Shown: positions 6,105 to 9,791 of the stretch, one piece after another | Layout of the letters: each line of letters begins with the position of its first letter | Numbering within the stretch: position 1 is the first letter of the stretch | NCBI GenBank assembly: GCA_900541475.1 | Contig: UQJV01000056.1 | Coordinates: 1-9,791 of the forward strand | DNA length: 9,791 nt | Origin: an uncultured Collinsella sp. | GTDB lineage: Bacteria > Actinomycetota > Coriobacteriia > Coriobacteriales > Coriobacteriaceae | Direction: 5' to 3' | Translations under genes and position numbers: made by a program | Notes under the pieces: generated by a model | Database searches by the model: none | What the model saw: the letters and a program-made list of their open reading frames with translations, nothing else | Told to the model about the DNA's origin: nothing

Positions 6105-6989
6105 CTATTTACCCGTGTTAGCAGACAGGCTATGCGAGGGGACGACGACCTTGGACGGATGCACGAGCGACTCGTCCTTCGCGGCAACCGCGGGAACGCT
6201 TGCCTCTTCGCTTTTGGCCTTGGTGGATTCAGAGCGTGCGATCTCCTCGTCGAGGGCATCGATATCGGCGTCCTCGACCACGGCGTTGAGCGACTCGAAG
6301 ACGCGGTTCTTGAGAAGTGCGGTATGCACGCCCTCGGTGAGGTCATGCAGCTTCTTAAACGCACGCTCGAGCTTGGCGTCGCGCTCGTCGTCGGAAGTGT
6401 CCATGCCGAGCATGCTCACGAGTACCTGCTCAAACATCGAGGACTCGCGGTTTGCCGACGATACGTACTGGCGCAGGTTGCGCGGCTCGATATGAAAGCG
6501 CGAAAGCTCGGAGCAGTAACGGATGATCGGGAAATCGCGGCCATCGACAAGCTCGCGGTTTTGCGGGCTCTTGATGATGCGAATGAGGTCGCTTTCGGCC
6601 AGGGAGCGGATAAACGAGATCTCAACACCGAGCATATCGGGAATGGTCTCGATGGGATGCAGCTTTTGCTTGGTCTCCTTGGGCTCCGTCTTGAGCGGAA
6701 CGTCGGACAGCAGGCCCACCTCGTAGGCGAGCGTAGACAGGTCCGTGGCGTTTTCCAGGCGCTGCTTGATCACGTTGAGCGGCATGTAGCGAGTTTTCTG
6801 GAGGTGCAGAATGACCTCCAGGCGGTCAACGTCCTCCTTGGAGTACTGACGATAGCCCTTAGGCGTGCGATGAGGGGTGATGAGCCCCTCATCTTCGAGA
6901 AATCTAATTTTTGAGTTCGAAAGATCGGGGTATGCGCCTCGAAGTAGATTGACGACCTGGCCGATACTCAGATAGTTGCGTTCGGCCAT
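6105..6989 (-). CDS. MerR-family regulator, FtsR-like (294 aa)
   Basis: Cytosolic transcription regulator. Residues 6-80 form a MerR winged helix: YLSIGQVVNLL (6-16), SKIRFLEDEGLITP (26-39), GYRQYS (45-50), DVDRLEVILHLQ (53-64). This pattern closely resembles the actinobacterial Rv1828/FtsR group; FtsR of Corynebacterium activates ftsZ. Residues 111-180 form a middle domain (HPIETIPDMLG at 111-121) as in that group. Residues 251-294 are a Ser/Ala/Lys-rich tail that looks disordered. No cysteine cluster for metal sensing is present. The gene begins 3 bases after the FHA gene stop, implying translational coupling. The FHA-FtsR order is conserved in Mycobacterium (garA-Rv1828) and Corynebacterium (odhI-ftsR). 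Control of ftsZ in this organism is inferred by analogy. Confidence 0.87.
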   Translation of the reverse strand: MAERNYLSIGQVVNLLRGAYPDLSNSKIRFLEDEGLITPHRTPKGYRQYSKEDVDRLEVILHLQKTRYMPLNVIKQRLENATDLSTLAYEVGLLSDVPLKTEPKETKQKLHPIETIPDMLGVEISFIRSLAESDLIRIIKSPQNRELVDGRDFPIIRYCSELSRFHIEPRNLRQYVSSANRESSMFEQVLVSMLGMDTSDDERDAKLERAFKKLHDLTEGVHTALLKNRVFESLNAVVEDADIDALDEEIARSESTKAKSEEASVPAVAAKDESLVHPSKVVVPSHSLSANTGK

Positions 6990-6992
6990 GCC

Positions 6993-7427
6993 CTACTCAC
7001 CGGTTTCGATGCGCTCCGGCGTGCTCTCGTGATAGATGAGCGTAAATGTACCGATCTGTACAGAAGAGCCATCGTGCAGCGGGGCGCCGTTGACGATAGC
7101 GCCGTCAACCCACGTACCGTTGAGCGAGCCCAGGTCCTCAATACGGGCCCCCAGACCCTCGCGAATAATGCGCGCGTGGCTACGCGACACGGTCATGTCG
7201 TTGAGGAAGATGCCGTTGGCGGGATCGCGGCCGATGGTGGTCACATTGTCCTCGAGCTCAAAGGCGGCGCCGGTCTGCGGGCCCTTGACGATAGACAACA
7301 CGGGCGCGGTGATGTGCACGTTGGCCATGAGGTCGGGAACGGTGACATCGCTCGAAGGAACGCGGAAAACACAGGTGGCGTCTGAGGCCTTATCGTTCTG
7401 AGGCATATTGTTAACCATGTTGTCCAT
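6993..7427 (-). CDS. FHA-domain phospho-switch protein, GarA/OdhI-like (144 aa)
   Basis: Small cytosolic phosphothreonine-binding protein. The FHA domain (about 43-133) has all core residues: GR (66-67), SRSH (81-84), DLGSLNGT (98-105). The N-terminal tail carries DATCVFR (16-22), which lines up with the ETTSVFR phosphorylation motif of GarA/OdhI. In those proteins the phosphorylated tail is bound by its own FHA domain, switching off inhibition of 2-oxoglutarate and glutamate metabolism. Length is close to OdhI (143) and GarA (162). The start at 7427 is chosen because AGGGG (7433-7437) precedes it by 5 bases; an upstream TTG at 7460 has no good ribosome binding site. It lies between the phosphatidyltransferase (66 bases upstream) and the FtsR-like gene, the same order as in other actinobacteria. 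The metabolic target here is unknown. Confidence 0.88.
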   Translation of the reverse strand: MDNMVNNMPQNDKASDATCVFRVPSSDVTVPDLMANVHITAPVLSIVKGPQTGAAFELEDNVTTIGRDPANGIFLNDMTVSRSHARIIREGLGARIEDLGSLNGTWVDGAIVNGAPLHDGSSVQIGTFTLIYHESTPERIETGE

Positions 7428-7493
7428 GACAACCCCTAACTTAACGCGGACATGCCGCAAAGAATGAACTGTACATAATCATACCCCAATGAC

Positions 7494-8198
7494 TTAATCT
7501 TCGATTTCGGGGTTAAGAAAGTCGATGTCTTCGTCCTCGGGATGTGCGATAGCCTGTTTAATGGCCGCTCCACCCTTAATGGAATAGATGACGGCGGTGA
7601 GCATGGAGAAGATGACGCCGCCGTATACAAAGAAGATGCCAAGCGGAACCGGGCTGCCGTTGAGGCCCGGGAAGGCCGTGAACGTAGCGGGCAGTAGATG
7701 CCAGCCATCCACAGTGGGAAAGCCCAGCAGCATGAGCGAGAAGCCGGTCATAAGCAGCGCCGTGGCAATCTTGCCAGGAAAAACTACGTCGATGGGACGG
7801 CGATGATAGCGGCGCACGATGAGCGTGCCGATTCCCAGGTAAATATCGCGGCCGATGATGAGCACGCAGACCCAGATGGGAAGCTCGCCGCGGACTACCA
7901 GGCCCAACACGCCGGTAAACAGCAGGGCGCGGTCGCAGACGGGGTCCATCATCTTGCCGAGCCACGAGACCGTCTTGGTCATGCGGGCAATCTGACCGTC
8001 CATCCAGTCGGTGGAGGCCGCGATGGCATAGATGACAATGGCGACGACACGGTTGTTGTCCGTCACAAACAGGTACAGAAAGACCAGCGTGAGGATCAGG
8101 CGCGTGAAGGTAATGAAATTGGAGATCGTGAAGATCTTATTCGACGGGTAATCGGAGGTGCCGATAAGCTCCTTTTTGATCTTCTTTTTGATGCTCAC
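7494..8198 (-). CDS. pgsA: CDP-alcohol phosphatidyltransferase, PgsA-like (234 aa)
   Basis: Integral membrane enzyme of phospholipid synthesis that joins CDP-diacylglycerol to an alcohol phosphate, most likely glycerol-3-phosphate (giving PGP). The signature D64-x2-D67-G68-x2-A71-R72-x8-G81-x3-D85-x3-D89 is complete; these residues bind metal and CDP. Hydrophobic segments at roughly 28-46, 50-62, 92-104, 106-123, 140-155 and 185-205 fit the six-helix fold. The start is taken as GTG at 8198: GGGAG (8205-8209) lies 6 bases before it, and MS-IKKKIKKE is a typical basic cytosolic N-terminus. The open frame continues up to 8324, but that extension would run through the candidate promoter. It is the first gene of the minus-strand block. 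Inositol-phosphate or cardiolipin substrates cannot be excluded; M. tuberculosis also has a pgsA paralogue (pgsA2) near garA. Confidence 0.85.
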   Translation of the reverse strand: MSIKKKIKKELIGTSDYPSNKIFTISNFITFTRLILTLVFLYLFVTDNNRVVAIVIYAIAASTDWMDGQIARMTKTVSWLGKMMDPVCDRALLFTGVLGLVVRGELPIWVCVLIIGRDIYLGIGTLIVRRYHRRPIDVVFPGKIATALLMTGFSLMLLGFPTVDGWHLLPATFTAFPGLNGSPVPLGIFFVYGGVIFSMLTAVIYSIKGGAAIKQAIAHPEDEDIDFLNPEIED

Positions 8199-8234
8199 AG
8201 GACTCTCCCGCTGGTAAACGACAAAACTTTCGAT

Positions 8235-8263
8235 ACTATACCCGTTCTGGCGATGTCTATCCA
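8235..8263 (-). promoter_or_regulatory. Candidate promoter of the pgsA-FHA-ftsR-apt-NlpC block
   Basis: On the minus strand, TGGATA (plus 8258-8263; four of six match TTGACA) is 17 bases from TATAGT (8235-8240; five of six match TATAAT). Transcription would start near 8228, about 30 bases before the GTG start codon and its ribosome binding site. Spacing is ideal, but the call rests on hexamers only. Confidence 0.5.
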
Positions 8264-8326
8264 GCGTAAGCATAGAGAGTCCAGACATGTGGAGGGTGGT
8301 TCTGAGCTGCGCTGTATTCTGCAATT

Positions 8327-8383
8327 GTGTACATCAGTCACCAAAAACGACATTTTTCGGCATCTTTGGTGTCTGATGTACAC
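8327..8383. repeat. 57-base imperfect palindrome at the composition junction
   Basis: GTGTACATCAGTCACCAAA (8327-8345) pairs with 8365-8383 as its reverse complement at 18 of 19 positions, around a 19-base spacer. A further TTTGGTG occurs at 8391-8397 in the same orientation as the right arm. On the plus strand a T-rich stretch GTTTTGATTT (8384-8393) follows, but no plus-strand gene lies upstream, so a terminator role is doubtful. It could be an operator, a dispersed palindromic element, or a relic of an insertion. I do not recognise it as a named repeat. Confidence 0.75.
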
Positions 8384-8586
8384 GTTTTGATTTGGTGATT
8401 ACATCGATCGGGAAAGTTGTTGCTTTAAGCAAATGCGTGCGGGTCGAGAAGGGCTGGCGCCAAAAGAGCCCAACGGCCGTTACGGCTTCGTTAGAAACGC
8501 GCCCCACCATGGATGGTGAACCCGAAAGGTAAGGCGCGCGGGCACGGCGACTCGGCCCGCGCGCCCGGAAGAGAAAGGATAAACCC
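8384..8586. other. Non-coding junction upstream of the immunity transporter
   Basis: About 200 bases where composition shifts from core-like to very GC-rich. It contains a dyad TTGCTT-T-AAGCAA (8420-8432), a palindrome AACGGCCGTT (8472-8481), a dyad CACCAT-GG-ATGGTG (8505-8518), and a GC-only hairpin (8533-8565). AAAGGA (8574-8579) is the ribosome binding site of the ATPase gene. A plus-strand frame of 28 codons (8433-8519) and one of 7 codons (8509-8532, MDGEPER) are present, neither with a ribosome binding site. I see no convincing promoter; the ATPase transcript probably starts within this stretch. Confidence 0.4.
8533..8565 (+). promoter_or_regulatory. GC-only hairpin just before the ATPase ribosome binding site
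   Basis: GGCGCGCGGGC (8533-8543) and GCCCGCGCGCC (8555-8565) form a perfect 11-bp GC stem with an 11-base loop. It ends 8 bases before the AAAGGA ribosome binding site. No T-run follows, so it is not a classic terminator on the plus strand. In RNA it would be very stable and could limit ribosome loading or act as an attenuation element; this role is inferred. Confidence 0.5.
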
Positions 8587-9315
8587 ATGGGTTACATGCT
8601 CGAGACGCGCGGGCTCACCAAGCGCTTCGGCCGCGGCGACCAGGCGCAGGACGCCGTGGCCGACGTGAGCCTTCATATCCGCGAGGGCGAGGTGTACGGG
8701 CTGCTCGGTCCCAACGGCGCCGGCAAGTCGACAACGCTCAAGATGATCTGCGGGATGCTGCGGCCGACGGCCGGGGAGATCCTCTTTGCCGGGCGCGCCT
8801 GGCGCCGCGAGGACCTCTACGCAATCGGCAGCCTCATCGAGGAGGCGCCGCTCTACCCCAACCTCACCGCGCGCGAGAACCTGCGCGTGCGCACCACGCT
8901 GCTGGGCCTTCCCGAGAGCCGCATAGATGAGGTGCTCGCCGCCGTGGACCTCGCGGACACTGGGAAGAAGCGCGCCGGGCGCTTCTCGATGGGCATGCGA
9001 CAGCGCCTGGGGCTCGCGCTGGCGCTGATCGCCCGGCCGCGCCTGCTCGTGCTCGACGAGCCCACCAACGGCCTCGACCCCATCGGCATCGAGGAGCTGC
9101 GCGACCAGATTCGCGGCTTCGCGGCGGCGGGCACGACGGTGATCGTCTCGAGCCACATCCTCTCCGAAGTGCAGCAGATGGCGGACACCATCGGCATCAT
9201 CTGCGGGGGGCGCCTCGCCTACGAGGATGCGCTTCGGCCCGGGCAGGACCTCGAGGAACTCTTCATGAGCTTCTGCCGGGAAGGGCGACGAGCACGCGGG
9301 GAGGTGGCGGCATGA
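8587..9315 (+). CDS. Lantibiotic-immunity-type ABC transporter ATPase, LanF-like (242 aa)
   Basis: Cytosolic ATPase of a transporter that expels or keeps off membrane-acting lantibiotics or related peptides. Motifs: Walker A GPNGAGKST (41-49), signature FSMGMRQR (133-140), Walker B LLVLDEP (153-159) and switch His190 in SSH. At the Q-loop position it has SLIEEAPLYPNLTA (82-95), with Glu in place of Gln. This E-loop is a known mark of LanF proteins of lantibiotic immunity systems. Length is typical of LanF/BcrA. The ribosome binding site AAAGGA is 7 bases before the ATG. The stop overlaps the permease start (ATGA), implying coupled translation. GC is about 70%, well above the genes to the left, which suggests acquisition from a GC-richer source. 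Whether it protects from a self-made or foreign peptide depends on genes outside the window. Confidence 0.88.
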   Translation: MGYMLETRGLTKRFGRGDQAQDAVADVSLHIREGEVYGLLGPNGAGKSTTLKMICGMLRPTAGEILFAGRAWRREDLYAIGSLIEEAPLYPNLTARENLRVRTTLLGLPESRIDEVLAAVDLADTGKKRAGRFSMGMRQRLGLALALIARPRLLVLDEPTNGLDPIGIEELRDQIRGFAAAGTTVIVSSHILSEVQQMADTIGIICGGRLAYEDALRPGQDLEELFMSFCREGRRARGEVAA

Positions 9316-9791
9316 CGGGCGAGAAAGGCGGCCTGCTCGCGGGTCTGCGCGCCGAGGCCCTGAAGTCGCGCCACGCGGCACCGGTTCGCCTGGCCGTGCT
9401 CATGGCGCTGCCGATGCCGCTGCTCGGCGCGATGCCCTACCGGGGCGTGCAGATCTTCAGCGCGTGGAACTACTGGTACGCGCTCTTCCTGCCCGTGTCT
9501 CTCTCGCTCGTGGTGGCGTGCGTCGCGCGGGCGGACGCTCGCACGCGGATGCGGGGGCTTCTGGGCCTGGGCTTCCCGCTCGGGCGCGCCTGGTGGGCCA
9601 AGGCGCTCTGGTGCCTCGCGCTCTGCACGCTCTCGAACCTCGTGGTCTTCGGCATCTACCTTGCGGGATCGGCGTTCACCTCGCAGGGCCTCACGGCCGC
9701 GGGCACGCTCACGATGCTCCTCTGCGCGCTCGTCAACACGGTGACCGTGGCGTGGATGATTCCCGCAGGGCTCTTTCTCACGGCGCGGCTC
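9312..9791 (+). CDS. Lantibiotic-immunity ABC permease, LanE/MutE-like (partial, first 160 aa)
   Basis: Membrane subunit paired with the preceding ATPase. The start codon overlaps the ATPase stop by four bases, and the frame is open to the window end with no stop. The basic N-terminus LRAEALKSRH (12-21) is followed by hydrophobic segments at about 24-42, 57-72, 98-119 and 131-158. WNYWYALFLP (52-61) resembles the W-N-W-W-Y/LP element found early in MutE/EpiE/SpaE-type immunity permeases. Such proteins are usually about 240-250 residues with six membrane segments, so roughly a third is missing. A second permease (LanG) usually follows. Composition matches the ATPase gene. The family call is good but rests on a partial protein and topology; a generic ABC-2 permease is the alternative. 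Confidence 0.77.
   Translation, partial: MTGEKGGLLAGLRAEALKSRHAAPVRLAVLMALPMPLLGAMPYRGVQIFSAWNYWYALFLPVSLSLVVACVARADARTRMRGLLGLGFPLGRAWWAKALWCLALCTLSNLVVFGIYLAGSAFTSQGLTAAGTLTMLLCALVNTVTVAWMIPAGLFLTARL

Noticed and set aside
6048..6914. Plus-strand open frame of 288 codons opposite the FtsR-like gene
   Set aside because: It is an antisense shadow in GC-rich DNA; its product matches no family I recognise, and the opposite strand encodes a clear MerR protein.
8327..8393. The 57-base palindrome as an intrinsic terminator on the plus strand
   Set aside because: The tail is T-rich, but no plus-strand gene lies upstream of it within the window; the nearest transcription runs the other way from 8228.
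8433..8519. 28-codon plus-strand frame before the ABC ATPase, considered as a peptide precursor
   Set aside because: It has no ribosome binding site, no cysteines for lanthionine formation and no leader-like pattern, so a lantibiotic precursor is not supported.
8334..8588. Minus-strand frame of 84 codons over the junction
   Set aside because: It starts inside the ATPase ribosome binding region, crosses the palindrome, and shows no recognisable domain or ribosome binding site.
8491..9381. Minus-strand open frame of 296 codons opposite the ABC ATPase
   Set aside because: Very high GC leaves few stop codons in any frame. The plus strand has all ABC ATPase motifs, a ribosome binding site and an ATGA overlap with the permease.

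Overview
The window looks like a piece of an actinobacterial chromosome, most likely from the class Coriobacteriia (a Collinsella-like gut anaerobe). This is inferred from the moderately high GC of the core genes, the set of protein families, and the actinobacterial gene order CDP-alcohol phosphatidyltransferase - GarA-like FHA protein - FtsR-like MerR regulator. The species cannot be fixed from the sequence alone.

Layout from left to right. (1) 81-1382 (-) is a GT28/MGDG-synthase-type glycosyltransferase, divergent from a thioredoxin reductase at 1500-2438 (+). The reductase is followed by a good intrinsic terminator. (2) 2655-3266 (+) is a DUF1836 putative DNA-binding protein. It converges with a DegV-family fatty-acid-binding protein at 3340-4206 (-), and an 18-bp hairpin lies between them. 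The upstream regions of these two genes share the 10-mer AACTAGATAA, set in dyad symmetry in each case. (3) 4384-8198 (-) is a compact five-gene block, read right to left: CDP-alcohol phosphatidyltransferase, FHA protein, FtsR-like MerR regulator, adenine phosphoribosyltransferase (apt), and a secreted NlpC/P60 hydrolase. A candidate promoter sits at 8235-8263, and a terminator at 4328-4361 folds properly only in the minus-strand transcript. The block joins phospholipid synthesis, a phospho-switch protein, a probable division regulator, purine salvage and a wall hydrolase. (4) 8199-8586 is a non-coding junction with a 57-base imperfect palindrome and a GC-only hairpin. (5) From 8587 to the window end, base composition jumps to about 70% GC (42 of 60 bases at 8641-8700, against 29 of 60 at 2101-2160 and 37 of 60 at 6241-6300). 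This part encodes an ABC ATPase with the E-loop of lantibiotic-immunity (LanF) proteins, and the start of its LanE/MutE-type permease, which runs off the window.

Most of the window is ordinary core genome. The parts worth a second look are the high-GC immunity transporter and its junction, the shared dyads around the DUF1836/degV pair, and the FHA protein, whose N-terminal phospho-switch keeps only one of the two threonines found in GarA/OdhI. I see no rRNA, tRNA, CRISPR array or recognisable transposase.
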